Positions 50,685-60,400 of a stretch of 64,000 nucleotides of DNA are shown here, piece by piece. Position numbers and translations under genes: made by a program. Positions within the stretch are counted from its first letter, which is position 1. Each line of letters starts with the position of its first letter. Where the stretch lies: positions 1 to 64,000 of the forward strand of contig NZ_LAVS01000002.1 of the NCBI RefSeq assembly GCF_000986865.1. Reading direction: 5' to 3'. The DNA is from Rheinheimera mesophila. GTDB taxonomy: Bacteria > Pseudomonadota > Gammaproteobacteria > Enterobacterales > Alteromonadaceae. The notes under the pieces were generated by a model. It was not told where the DNA came from. It made no database searches and saw only the letters and a list, made by a program, of their open reading frames with translations.

Positions 50685-51377
50685 TTATGGTAAATCAAAC
50701 CACAAGGCTTTGACCGGACCTTGGGTGGCTATGGCTTTCAGTTCAGTTTGTTTACTGATCTTTGCACCATCACCTGCTTGCATCACTGTGCCGTTTAACT
50801 CCAATTCACCGGTAATTAAATGCAGGTAGAAGTTACGTTTGGCTGTAACAGGCATTTCAATCACATCATGTTCGCTTAACAACAGTTGTGATAAATAGGC
50901 ATCCTGTTTGATCTGCAGTGTGCCGTCCCGACCATCAGGTGAGATCACCAGCGTTAAACCCGGTTCAGCTTTAAACTCTTTTTGCTGATAACCCGGTTCA
51001 CCACCAAATTGATTCGGTTGGATCCAGATCTGCAGAAACTTAAGCTGGTCTTTCTCACTGGCATTAAATTCGCTGTGGTAAATGCCTTTGCCCGCACTCA
51101 TTAGCTGAAATTCACCGGCAGGTAAAGTTTTGACATTCCCTGCTGAATCTCTGTGAGCAATTTGCCCTTCCAGCACATAGCTGATGATTTCCATGTCCTG
51201 ATGGCCATGCGTATCAAAGCCTGCCGCTGCATCGACTTCGTCATCATTAATCACCCGAAGCGCTGAAAACCCCATATGCGCCGGGTCGTAATAACGGCCA
51301 AAAGAGAAGCTGTGTTTACTTTTTAACCAACCGAAACTGGCTATGCCACGATCTGCAGAGCGTCTTAGTTCAATCAT
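50685..51377 (-). CDS. Pirin family protein
   Basis: 230 residues from ATG 51377 (GAGGG upstream; the in-frame 51452 start lacks similarity). Bicupin: MIELRRSADRGIASFGWLKSKHSFSFGRYYDPAHMGFSALRVINDDEV with the pirin signature and metal His/Glu in FDTHGHQDMEIISYVLEGQIAHRDS and YHSEFNASEKDQLKFLQIWI. YhaK-type; some pirins have quercetin dioxygenase activity. Co-transcribed with the upstream DoxX gene (88-base gap). Divergent LysR regulator beyond DoxX fits control. Confidence 0.93.
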   Translation of the reverse strand: MIELRRSADRGIASFGWLKSKHSFSFGRYYDPAHMGFSALRVINDDEVDAAAGFDTHGHQDMEIISYVLEGQIAHRDSAGNVKTLPAGEFQLMSAGKGIYHSEFNASEKDQLKFLQIWIQPNQFGGEPGYQQKEFKAEPGLTLVISPDGRDGTLQIKQDAYLSQLLLSEHDVIEMPVTAKRNFYLHLITGELELNGTVMQAGDGAKISKQTELKAIATQGPVKALWFDLP

Positions 51378-51465
51378 GATATCCCTCGTACTTGAAGCAG
51401 TAGCCGAATAGGCCACTTTTGGGAAGACTCTCTCTATTGGAGAGAGAGTCATTTGAGCCGGATTA

Positions 51466-51912
51466 TTAGTTCAGTTTTTTCGCGATAATGGCATCGATAG
51501 AGGCTTTACCTGCGCCGCTCAGCAGCAGTGAGACGCTGGCGGCTAACAGAGCTAAACCAAATTCGTAACCGTTATTGCTCATAAACAGGCCGTTGGCGAA
51601 GTGCACTTTAAAGATGGCCACTAACATGGCGATGATTAAAGTCACAGCGGCAGGGCGGGTTAACACACCAAACACCAAGGCCAGACCACCAAAAAACTCC
51701 GCCGCACCGGCTAAAAACGCCATCAGTACACCCGGTGCCAGACCTATGCTCTCCATCCAGCCACCAGTACCCTCTAAGCCGTAGCCACCAAACCAGCCAA
51801 ATAATTTCTGAGCACCGTGAGCAGCAAAAATAATACCGACTGGAACTCGTAAAGCTAAAGCGGAAAAACCTGCGTTTGTACTAAAAATTTGTTGTAAAGT
51901 TGCTTTGTTCAT
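51466..51912 (-). CDS. DoxX family membrane protein
   Basis: 148 residues from ATG 51912 (AAGGTGA upstream; a GTG at 51921 lies in it). Four hydrophobic segments: LALRVPVGIIFAAHGAQKLFG, GVLMAFLAGAAEFFGGLALVFGVL, AVTLIIAMLVAIFKVHF and FGLALLAASVSLLLSGAG, with the GxxFxxHGxQKLFGWFGG motif of DoxX/YphA. Function unsettled; linked to redox or membrane integrity in some bacteria. Adjacent pirin and LysR genes form the YhaK/YqjF-like set of E. coli. Confidence 0.92.
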   Translation of the reverse strand: MNKATLQQIFSTNAGFSALALRVPVGIIFAAHGAQKLFGWFGGYGLEGTGGWMESIGLAPGVLMAFLAGAAEFFGGLALVFGVLTRPAAVTLIIAMLVAIFKVHFANGLFMSNNGYEFGLALLAASVSLLLSGAGKASIDAIIAKKLN

Positions 51913-52093
51913 TTCTTTCACCTTGTGTCACGTAAGTCAATTAATTAGGGTTGTCAGACTGCTTTAAACCGCTTCTCAGTTCCGATGTGTGTACTTTAGA
52001 TGGACTTGCCTTTTTAAAAAAGCGGAATAAACTGAGTTGATTGTTCAAAATATTTGAATGTAATTTTGTCTGTGTTTTTACACTAAGGTTTGT

Positions 52094-53020
52094 ATGGCTA
52101 ATCATCCTATTCTGACGTTGGACGCTTTACGCGCCATGGACGCTATCGACCGTAAAGGCAGCTTTGCTGCGGCGGCCGAACACTTATACAAAGTGCCTTC
52201 GGCCTTGAGCTATACCATAGCGAAGCTGGAGTCTGATCTGGATGTACAACTCTTTGATCGCTCAAAACAAAAAGCACAACTAACTCCGGCAGGCCAGTTG
52301 TTATTACAGCAGGGCCGTGAGCTATTGCAAGCCGCCAGTCGGTTACAGGATGCGATTAAACAAGTCGATACCGGCTGGGAAACTCAGTTTGTGATAGCCA
52401 AAGACAGCATAGTGCCTTATCCGCCTGTGTTGAGTTTAATCAATGAATTTATGCAGCTTGGTAAGATGACCGAAGTCAGCATTCGTGAAGAAGTACTGGG
52501 CGGAGGCTGGGAAGCGCTGGAGACTGGCCGCGCCCAAATTGCAATTGGGGTGTCGGCCGATATGCCCAAAGGCAAATATGAGCTGGTGCCTATAGGTGAG
52601 GTGGAGTTTGTGTTTGCCTTATCGCCTTTGCATGAGCTGGCGAATATTAACCGCCAGATTGAGTTGGCTGATGTTGAGCAAGAAACGGCGATAGTCGTAT
52701 CAGACTCTGCTTTGGATGCTCCAAAACGCAGTACAGGTTTATTTGCTACCCGGCGGGTGCTCAGGGTCAGCTCTATGCAGGCGAAAATTGCCGCTCAGGT
52801 GCAGGGGGTGGGCGTCGGGTTTTTGCCTAAACATTTGATCCGGGACGAACTGGCCAGAGGTTTATTAATAGCTAAAAAAACCAGTATTCCCCGGGATAAA
52901 TCTATGCTGTATCTGGCCTGGCAAAAACAAGGTCAGGGTAAAGCGCTGCAATGGTTTAGTGAGGCTTTTAGTCAATATAGCTGGGCCGCTGTTTGGTCCG
53001 AAAATCCCCTTCGTACTTGA
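52094..53020 (+). CDS. LysR family transcriptional regulator (YhaJ-like)
   Basis: 308 residues. N-terminal wHTH: LTLDALRAMDAIDRKGSFAAAAEHLYKVPSALSYTIAKLESDLDVQLFDRSKQKAQLT; co-inducer domain 90-300 (IREEVLGGGWEALETGRAQIAIG and SMQAKIAAQVQGVGVGFLPKHL). It is divergent from the DoxX-pirin unit (181 bp apart), so it likely regulates those genes as YhaJ does in E. coli. The gene's last bases, coding RT-stop, are part of a 108-bp palindrome. Confidence 0.9.
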   Translation: MANHPILTLDALRAMDAIDRKGSFAAAAEHLYKVPSALSYTIAKLESDLDVQLFDRSKQKAQLTPAGQLLLQQGRELLQAASRLQDAIKQVDTGWETQFVIAKDSIVPYPPVLSLINEFMQLGKMTEVSIREEVLGGGWEALETGRAQIAIGVSADMPKGKYELVPIGEVEFVFALSPLHELANINRQIELADVEQETAIVVSDSALDAPKRSTGLFATRRVLRVSSMQAKIAAQVQGVGVGFLPKHLIRDELARGLLIAKKTSIPRDKSMLYLAWQKQGQGKALQWFSEAFSQYSWAAVWSENPLRT

Positions 53021-53120
53021 AGCTGCAGCTTTGTTGACGGCGTGCGCTCGCCCTGGTCACATAGGTAAGCTATGCTCCCAGGGTCTCACGCCCTTGTCGC
53101 CTTGCTGCAGCATCAATTAC
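53013..53120. repeat. 108-bp imperfect palindromic intergenic element
   Basis: Ends GTACTTGAAGCTGCAGC and GCTGCAGCATCAATTAC are inverted copies with two mismatches. Inside are nested inverted pairs GGCGTG/CACGCC, CCCTGG/CCAGGG and CATAG/CTATG around GTAAG, so the RNA or single-stranded DNA would form one long hairpin. It starts in the last codons of the LysR gene and supplies its stop. The layout fits a REP/BIME-type dispersed palindrome or a small MITE. No second full copy was noticed in the window, although CGTACTTGAAGC recurs at 51388. Confidence 0.75.
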
Positions 53121-53241
53121 TTTGGGGATTAAAAAGAGTGAAAAAACTTCAGCCAAAACAGCAGATTTTTGCTGTATTTCAATAGATTGATTGGTTAAAG
53201 TAGCGCCAATTTTATAGCCTGGTCAAAAGGGTTACCGCCTT

Positions 53242-54714
53242 ATGTTATTAACCTTAGTCATTTGTTATTGGGTGTTTTCTGTAGCGCTGGGTTTATGGGC
53301 TGCACTGAGAGTAAAAAACACCCGTGATTTTGCTGTCGCAGGCCGGCATTTGCCATTTTATATGGTAACAGCCACAGTCTTTGCTACATGGTTTGGCAGC
53401 GAGGCGGTATTGGGTATTCCCGCTACTTTTATCGATGGTAGTTTAGGTGACATAGTGGCCGATCCCTTTGGCGCCGCCCTTTGCCTTATTCTGGTTGGGG
53501 TGTTTTTTGCCGCGCCTTTGTACCGGATGAAATTGCTGACCATAGGTGATTTTTATAAAAGGCGTTACGGCCGCTCTGTTGAAGTGCTGACGACTTTAGC
53601 CATAGTTTTGTCTTATTTAGGCTGGGTTGGCGCTCAGTTAATGGCTTTAGGTCTGGTGTTTAATGTGGTCTCCGACGGTGCTATCAGCATGACGGCGGGA
53701 ATGTGGATTGGCGCCGGCAGTATTCTGATTTATACCCTGTTTGGCGGTATGTGGGCTGTGGCTATTACCGATCTGGTACAGATGATAGTGATAGTGCTTG
53801 GGCTGTTGTACATAGGTGGCGAAGTGTCAGAGATGGTCGGTGGTGTGTCTGTGGTCGTTGATCACGCGGCAGCCGCTGGCAAACTGGAGTTCTGGCCAGA
53901 GGCAGATCTGAAAGCCATTATCGCTTTTATGGCGGCAGCCTGTACCATGATGCTGGGCTCTATGCCGCAGCAGGATGTGTTTCAACGGGTGCAATCGGCG
54001 AAGTCAGAAAGAATCGCCGTCTGGGGCTCCATTCTGGGCGGTTCTTTGTACTTTCTGTTCGCTTTTATCCCACTGTTTATTGGTTATGCCGCCACTCTGG
54101 TTGCACCGGAGATGGTGAAAAATCTGATGGCTTCTGACTCTCAACTGATTTTGCCACAGTTGGTGTTGCAGCATATGCCATTGATTGCGCAGGTTGTTTT
54201 CTTTGGTGCTTTGTTGTCCGCCATTAAGGGCTGTGCGTCAGCCACCTTGTTGGCTCCGTCAGTGTCTTTTGCAGAAAATATTCTGAAACCTTTGTTACCG
54301 CCGATGCAGGACAAACAGTTATTACGACTGATGCAGGCGGTGACGCTAGTGTTTGCTGCTTGTACTCTGGCTTATGCGCTCAATAGCGAATCCACTATTT
54401 TTGGTATGGTGGAAGATGCCTATCAGGTGACTTTAGTCGCTGCTTTTGTGCCGCTGGCTTTTGGTGTGTACTGGCGTAAAGCCACCAATCAGGGCGCTTT
54501 AATGGCGATAGCTTTTGGCGTCAGCACCTGGCTGGGTATTATCTTTTTCGGCCCTGAAGACCCTTATGTACCTGCGCAGTTTGCTGGCTTATTGGCCAGT
54601 ATTGCCGGTATGTTGCTGGGGTCGCTGATGCCGCAGTACCTTGAGCATGACCATGAAGTGCATGACAAGTTACATCGTGGGGAAATGGCACACACAGGCC
54701 CGCAGCATGGCTGA
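53242..54714 (+). CDS. Sodium:solute symporter family protein
   Basis: 490 residues with about 13 hydrophobic helices. SSS family (PF00474) features: RVKNTRDFAVAGRHLPFYMVTATVFATWFGSEAVLGIPATFIDGSLG, LTTLAIVLSYLGWVGAQLMALG, GGMWAVAITDLVQMIVIVLGLLYIGG, and MLGSMPQQDVFQRVQSAKSERIAVWGSILG. Substrate unknown (members carry proline, sugars, vitamins, carboxylates). C-terminus is His-rich. Its last 8 bases overlap the start of the HAD gene, so both are translated from one message. Confidence 0.92.
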   Translation: MLLTLVICYWVFSVALGLWAALRVKNTRDFAVAGRHLPFYMVTATVFATWFGSEAVLGIPATFIDGSLGDIVADPFGAALCLILVGVFFAAPLYRMKLLTIGDFYKRRYGRSVEVLTTLAIVLSYLGWVGAQLMALGLVFNVVSDGAISMTAGMWIGAGSILIYTLFGGMWAVAITDLVQMIVIVLGLLYIGGEVSEMVGGVSVVVDHAAAAGKLEFWPEADLKAIIAFMAAACTMMLGSMPQQDVFQRVQSAKSERIAVWGSILGGSLYFLFAFIPLFIGYAATLVAPEMVKNLMASDSQLILPQLVLQHMPLIAQVVFFGALLSAIKGCASATLLAPSVSFAENILKPLLPPMQDKQLLRLMQAVTLVFAACTLAYALNSESTIFGMVEDAYQVTLVAAFVPLAFGVYWRKATNQGALMAIAFGVSTWLGIIFFGPEDPYVPAQFAGLLASIAGMLLGSLMPQYLEHDHEVHDKLHRGEMAHTGPQHG

Positions 54715-55297
54715 TTTTCTGGCGGGAATTAAAGCTGTTGTTTTTGATTTAGATGGCACCTTGGTCGATTCACAGCTTGATTTTACCGAGCTGCGTCGTC
54801 GTTTGGGCTGGCCTGAGCAGACGTTGATCCTGGAGCATTTAGCCACCTTAAGCTGTGCCGTTGAAAAACAACAGGCGGCACAGATTATTGTCGACTTTGA
54901 GCTCGAAGGGGCGCGCAAAGCCTGCTGGATGCCCAATGCTGATCTGTTACTGCAGCAGCTTAATCACCGGCAAATGCCGATGGCGATTTTAACGCGCAAT
55001 ATGCGTCAGGCCACAGAGCTTTGCATGCAGGCATTGAGTATACCTATCGACCTGGTGCTGACCCGGGACGATGCACCGGCTAAACCTCAGCCTGAAGGTT
55101 TATGGCTGATTGCCGACCATCTAGGCGTGCAGCCTGATGAAATTCTGTACGTCGGCGATTATCTGTTTGATATCCAAACCGCCCGCAATGCGGGCTCCTA
55201 CTGCTGCTTATACCGGTATGGCGACAACCATATTTACGCAGAGCAAGCGGATCTGGTGGTTGATGATTTATTGGATTTGTTAAAACACCTGCCTTAA
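54707..55297 (+). CDS. HAD family phosphatase (phosphoglycolate phosphatase-like)
   Basis: 196 residues from ATG 54707, overlapping the symporter stop by 8 bases. Rossmann-like HAD with DFLAGIKAVVFDLDGTLVDSQLDF (motif I DxD), MAILTRNMRQA (motif II), Lys in DDAPAKPQPEG (motif III) and YVGDYLFDIQTARNAG (motif IV). Substrate not known. The overlap with the transporter suggests linked use, for example of an imported or internal phosphorylated compound. Confidence 0.92.
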   Translation: MADFLAGIKAVVFDLDGTLVDSQLDFTELRRRLGWPEQTLILEHLATLSCAVEKQQAAQIIVDFELEGARKACWMPNADLLLQQLNHRQMPMAILTRNMRQATELCMQALSIPIDLVLTRDDAPAKPQPEGLWLIADHLGVQPDEILYVGDYLFDIQTARNAGSYCCLYRYGDNHIYAEQADLVVDDLLDLLKHLP

Positions 55298-55403
55298 TGC
55301 TTTGAGTAAGACGCTGATATTCCTCATATTCTTTATTATTCTGCTTCCTATTTTTCAAGGAATTCATAAGCATAGTCAGGACTTCAATACATAAGGAAAA
55401 GTG

Positions 55404-56138
55404 ATGACCTTAGGCGAATACATTAAAGACAAACGAGCCTCTATGCAGTTAAGCCAACCTCAACTGGCAGAACAAATTGGCATAGAACAGTCTTATTTAT
55501 CCAAACTTGAAAACGATAAATCTTTGCCATCCAACGAAGTTTTTCGTCGGCTACTGGCTGCTTTGAACGTACCTTTGGCTGATTTTATTGCTGCATTTTC
55601 TATACAGGAGCAACAACAGCTAAGCGCGATAGCTGATATTGAATTTTATCTGAAACAACAGAATAACAAGCTGCAACACCATTCTGCCCGGTTGGTGCTG
55701 AGCCTGAGTTTTATTTTCGCTTTGGGGGCTGCCTGTTTTTATGCCGGTGTTCAGGCTTTATGTTTTTCTGAACGTGTTTATCAGTATGAGTCTCTGGGCG
55801 TTGTATTACCGGGTGAGTCCGCCTTTGTATTTAAAGATTGGGATCAACACTTTCCAATCCGTACTGACTCAGGTGAAGATATGCGGCAATCGATGAAAAA
55901 AAGGGCTGAAAAAGCACAGCAGATGTATCAGCGTTTAGCCCAGTTGACAGAACAGAGTTTTGAACATAGAGGCGAATATTACATTCGTACTGTAGAGGGG
56001 GGCAGCCGCACTTTTGAATACAAGGGGGCTAATTGGGTCAGTCGTACTGGCAACACGATATTACAACTACTCGGGCTATTTTTGATGGTGTTCAGCGCCG
56101 TATTAAGTCTGGGTCGCAAGGCATTACTACGGTTTTGA
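55404..56138 (+). CDS. XRE family HTH regulator with transmembrane segments
   Basis: 244 residues from ATG 55404 (AAGGA 6 bases upstream). N-terminal HTH_3 (about 1-62: KDKRASMQLSQPQLAEQIGIEQSYLSKLENDKSLPSNEVFRRLL). Then a linker, a hydrophobic helix (VLSLSFIFALGAACFYAGVQAL, about 98-118), an approximately 100-residue extracytoplasmic part and a second helix near the C-terminus (TILQLLGLFLMVFSAVLSLG). Membrane-tethered one-component regulator of unknown signal. Convergent with a channel gene. Confidence 0.85.
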   Translation: MTLGEYIKDKRASMQLSQPQLAEQIGIEQSYLSKLENDKSLPSNEVFRRLLAALNVPLADFIAAFSIQEQQQLSAIADIEFYLKQQNNKLQHHSARLVLSLSFIFALGAACFYAGVQALCFSERVYQYESLGVVLPGESAFVFKDWDQHFPIRTDSGEDMRQSMKKRAEKAQQMYQRLAQLTEQSFEHRGEYYIRTVEGGSRTFEYKGANWVSRTGNTILQLLGLFLMVFSAVLSLGRKALLRF

Positions 56139-56145
56139 GTTGGTA

Positions 56146-56175
56146 CATAACAGAGCCATTAGCGGCCCTGTTATG
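56146..56175. terminator. Hairpin between convergent genes
   Basis: CATAACAG pairs with CTGTTATG across 14 bases that partly pair further (GCC/GGC). No clear T tract on either strand, so terminator status is tentative. Confidence 0.4.
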
Positions 56176-56179
56176 GCCT

Positions 56180-56980
56180 CTAAAGCTCCTTGTCCAGCAC
56201 TTTAGGCAGACGGCGATGTTTTTCTTTGGCTTCTTTTATCGCATCACTAAAAGCCGAGGCCAGAATACCGGTTGGAACTGCGATCATACAGATCCCTGTA
56301 ACAGCGGTAATACCTGCCAGAATTCGGCCCAGTACAGTAATAGGATAAACATCGCCATAACCAACAGTGGTTAAGGTCGCTACAGCCCACCAGGTGGCGC
56401 GTGGAATAGAGCCAAAGGCTTCGGGCTGAATATCGCCTTCAACTAAATACAGACAGGTGGCGGCAAACAGCAGAATAATCACCCCAAAAATGGCACTGAC
56501 CAATAGCTCATAGGTGCGGCTACGGACAGCTTCAGCTATACATTCCAATGCGGTAGAAAACCGGCCCAGCCGCGCTAAACGCACTACCCGGATCAGTAAC
56601 ACCAAACGGAGAATCACGCCGCCATTGCCCAGATAAAGCGAAAAGGCGACCAGAATAGCCAATAGATCGGCCAGGGCAAAAAAGGAAAAGAAATGCTGAA
56701 CGCGGCTTTTAACTGAATCATTTTCAATGCAGGTCCAAAGCCTTGCCAGGTATTCCAGTAAAAACAATGAACCCAACGTCAGCTCAGTGGCGCGAAACCA
56801 TGATTCGCGACCCTGGCGTATGCTGGGTTCAGTCTGGATAATGGCCAGTAAGATACCCGCCAGAATGACAACAGCAATAGCGATATTCAGCGGCGACATG
56901 CCTTTACCTGAATACAACACCGGGTCGAGCTGATGCGCCAGACGGGAGCGCAGTTTGTCCAGCAGAGGTTGATCGTGCAT
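56180..56980 (-). CDS. Voltage-gated potassium channel-type ion transporter
   Basis: 266 residues from ATG 56980 (the frame opens at 57037). Six-helix channel: AIAVVILAGILLAII, LFLEYLARLWTC, FALADLLAILVAFSLYL, an S4-like LRLVLLIRVVRLARLGRFSTAL with regular Arg, YELLVSAIFGVIILLFAATCLY, pore loop with selectivity filter TTVGYGD, then ILAGITAVTGICMIAVPTGILASAF. A KvAP/Kch-like potassium channel. Function in potassium or membrane potential control is inferred. Confidence 0.93.
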   Translation of the reverse strand: MHDQPLLDKLRSRLAHQLDPVLYSGKGMSPLNIAIAVVILAGILLAIIQTEPSIRQGRESWFRATELTLGSLFLLEYLARLWTCIENDSVKSRVQHFFSFFALADLLAILVAFSLYLGNGGVILRLVLLIRVVRLARLGRFSTALECIAEAVRSRTYELLVSAIFGVIILLFAATCLYLVEGDIQPEAFGSIPRATWWAVATLTTVGYGDVYPITVLGRILAGITAVTGICMIAVPTGILASAFSDAIKEAKEKHRRLPKVLDKEL

Positions 56981-57058
56981 AACACACCAAGAAAAAAGAC
57001 TATGCCTGATTGTCCGGGCAAGCGACTGATTTAGCAAGATGTGCTGTTTACTCTGGTA

Positions 57059-57457
57059 CTAAAAATCAACCAGAACCTGGTGCAGATCGCCCATTGCATC
57101 TTGTTGTAAAGCCTGTTGTCTTTCCTGTTCAGTTAAAATGCCGACAAAAGGTGTGCGACGGCGTAATTTACGTAAATAGGCACTATCTTCGGTAATACCT
57201 GCACAGAATTGTTCAGGCTGCTGATACAGCTCCAGTACTGAGACCCAGTGCATGTAAGCGCCATAACTCAGTTGGCCGTTATCACGTCGCTCTTCCAGTT
57301 TGGCTTTGACTTGCTCCAATAAAGTAGGCTCTGTCAGTAATTTGGCGGCAATAGCCTTATGCAGTACCAGAATCTGCCGGTCGATGTTTTCATCTTTTAT
57401 GCCGGTTTTTTTCACCCTGTAGGGTTTGTTTCTTTTATTGCTTTTGGGTGTCCACAT
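57059..57457 (-). CDS. Conserved hypothetical protein
   Basis: 132 residues, basic start (MWTPKSNKRNKPYRVKKTG), then helical LHKAIAAKLLTEPTLLEQVKAKLEERRDNGQLSYGAYMHWVSVLEL and a C-terminal TPFVGILTEQERQQALQQDAMGDLHQVLVDF. Cytoplasmic. I do not recognise a family name, although similar small proteins occur in Pseudomonas and Shewanella. It starts 19 bases after the dnaE2 stop on the same strand, so it may be read through from the SOS operon. Confidence 0.62.
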   Translation of the reverse strand: MWTPKSNKRNKPYRVKKTGIKDENIDRQILVLHKAIAAKLLTEPTLLEQVKAKLEERRDNGQLSYGAYMHWVSVLELYQQPEQFCAGITEDSAYLRKLRRRTPFVGILTEQERQQALQQDAMGDLHQVLVDF

Positions 57458-57475
57458 TGTCTGTATTCTTTACTC

Positions 57476-60400
57476 TTAGTGAAACTCTCTGGAATAGGAT
57501 TTCAACGAGCCAAGTAGTGGCGTCAGATCGGTTAAACGTCCGGCGATAATATGAATGACACCATCTTTTTTCTCAAGAATGCCATTCACTTTCAATAGTT
57601 TAGCTTTTAAATAAGCTTGGCGCTGCGCTGAAGCTGTAGCCGCCCAGACCACTAAATTGCTAAAGCCTGTACCATCTTCCAGTGTAATAAAAGTCACGCC
57701 TGAGGCTGTACCAGGGCTTTGTCTGGCTGTCACTAAACCTATTACAGTGACCACCGATTTATGGTTCAGTGCGCTAAGCTCTGCCGCCTGCACAAACTTA
57801 CCCAACACCCCTTGTTGTTTTAATAACTGCACCGGATGAGTCCGTAAGCTCAGACCGGTACTTTGATAATCTTCCACCACTTCTGTCAGTTCAGAAGGCA
57901 AAGGTAATTGATACTGAGTCTGATAAGGCTCAGATGCCAATAAAGGTAATTTATGCTGCTGGTCTAACAGTTGCCAGCGGGCCTGATAGCGTTGTCCGGA
58001 CAGTTGTTGCAAGGCATTGGCACTGGCAAGAGCGGTTAAATCAGCATCACTCAGGCCAGACTGCGCTATGGCAGAGAGTTGCTGGTAACCGCGCTCTGGC
58101 CTGTGTTCTATCAAAAGCCGGGCCCCTTGTTGACTTAAGCCTTTGACCAGTCGTAATCCTAAACGAATGGCAAAACCAGAGTGAGCTGTGGCGGGGACCA
58201 TTAAATGATCCCAATCTGAGTGATTGACACAAACCGGCAGCACTTGCACATCATGTTGCCTGGCATCCTGAATCAGTTGGCTGGGTGCATAAAAACCCAT
58301 GGGCTGACTGTTTAATAAGGCCACATAAAAAGCCACAGGGTAATAATGTTTTAAATAAGCCGAGACATAAGCCAGCACGGCAAAACTGGCGGAATGTGAT
58401 TCAGGAAAACCATATTCGCCAAAACCACAAATTTGCTGGTAAATCCGTTCGGCAAATTCTAACTGATAGCCTCTGCTTAACATGCCATCGATCAGTTTTT
58501 GTTTAAATTGGATCAATTCGCCGGTTTTTTTCCAACTGGCCATAGCGCGGCGGAGCTGATCGGCTTCACCCCCTGTAAAACCAGCGGCGACCATCGCCAG
58601 TTTAATCACCTGCTCCTGAAAAATGGGCACACCTAAAGTACGTTCCAGCACTTGTTGTACAGCAGCGGAAGGGTAAGACACTGCTTCTTCACCATGGCGG
58701 CGTTTTAAATAAGGATGCACCATATCTCCCTGAATAGGGCCGGGCCGTACTATGGCGATTTGGATCACTAAATCGTAATAGCTGGCCGGGCGAAGCCGCG
58801 GCAACATGGACATTTGTGCTCTTGATTCAATCTGAAATAAACCTACAGTGTCGGCTTTTTGAATGGCTTGATACACCTTGGGGTCGTCACCTGCTTTGGT
58901 GATGGCCGCTATGCTTAACTCGTTATTCTGATAACGCCGGACTAAATCAAAGGTTTTACGAATGGCACTTAGCATACCCAAAGCCAACACATCAACTTTT
59001 AGTAGTTTTAACGATTCCAGATCATCTTTATCCCACTGGATCACGGTGCGATCAGCCATGGCTGCATTTTCCACCGGCACCAGTTCGTACAAAGGCCCCT
59101 GGGATATCACAAAACCTCCGATATGCTGGGATAAATGCCGTGGCATGCCCACCAATTGCTGTACCAGTTGCACCAACAACTGTGCTTGTTTGGCTTGAGG
59201 GTCCAACCCCAGTTGAGTCAGTTGGCTGCTCCAGTGCTGGCTTTTATCCCGCCTGTGCAGGTTTTTTAAGAAAAACTCCACCTGATGCAGCTCAAACCCC
59301 AAAGCTTTGCTGATATCACGAAAGGCACTTTTAAAGCGATAACAAATCACAGTAGCGGCTAAAGCAGCCCGCTCGCGGCCGTATTTCTGATAAATATACT
59401 GAATGACTTCTTCACGGCGTTCATGTTCAAAATCGACATCTATATCCGGCGGTTCAGCCCGTTCTATCGAGATAAAACGTTCAATCAAGACATTAATCTG
59501 ACGTGGATCCACAGCAGTGATCGCCAGGCAATAACAAACCACTGAGTTAGCCGCTGAGCCGCGGCCCTGATATAAAATCTGCTGTTTTTGCGCAAAAACA
59601 ACTAAATCGTGGATCGTTAAAAAGTAGTAGGGGTAATTGAGCTGCTCTATTAAATCCAGCTCTTTGTTGATGGTCTGCTGAATGTCTGCAGGCACCCCTT
59701 CAGGGAAACGTTGCTTCTCGCCGGCTTTGACCAAATCCCGTAAATGCTGCATGGCAGTTTTGCCTTTGGGCACCAGTTCTGTCGGGTATTGGTAACTTAA
59801 TTCATCCAGCGAAAAATGGCATAAATCCGCCAGTTTCTGGCTATTGTCCAAAAGCTCAGCCGGAAATAGCTGCTGCAATTTTTTAATCGGCCTTAAGCTC
59901 TGTTCGGCGTTACTTAATAGCTGGCGCGCCATCTCAGACACAGCTTTACCCGCTTTAATGGCACTTAAGGCATGCTGCAAAGGCAAACGACTGGCCTGAT
60001 GCATCAACACTTCACCTACCGCGCAGCAGGGCAGTTGCAGCTCCTGAGCCAGTTGCTGGCAATAGGGCAAATAAAACTGATCCTGGCTTTGTAATTTGCG
60101 GCTGGCTCCCAGCCATAAGTGTTCAGCATGATGTTGCATTAACCAGTGGCCCCAGTACTGATCCGTTTGTTGATCGCCGCTGGGTAGCCAGAGGATCTGA
60201 CAATGCGCAATACGCTGAATATCCCATTCGGCGAGCTGATAGCGGCCTTTTTCGGCGCGGCGTCTGGCCTGAGTGATAATACGGCATAACTCGCTATAAG
60301 CGGCTTTATCCGGACAGAGTAATACCAGCCGTAACTGTGGGTTTAGTACCATCAAAGAGCCGATAATCAGTTTCAGGGGCAGTTGTTTTTGCCGGATCTG

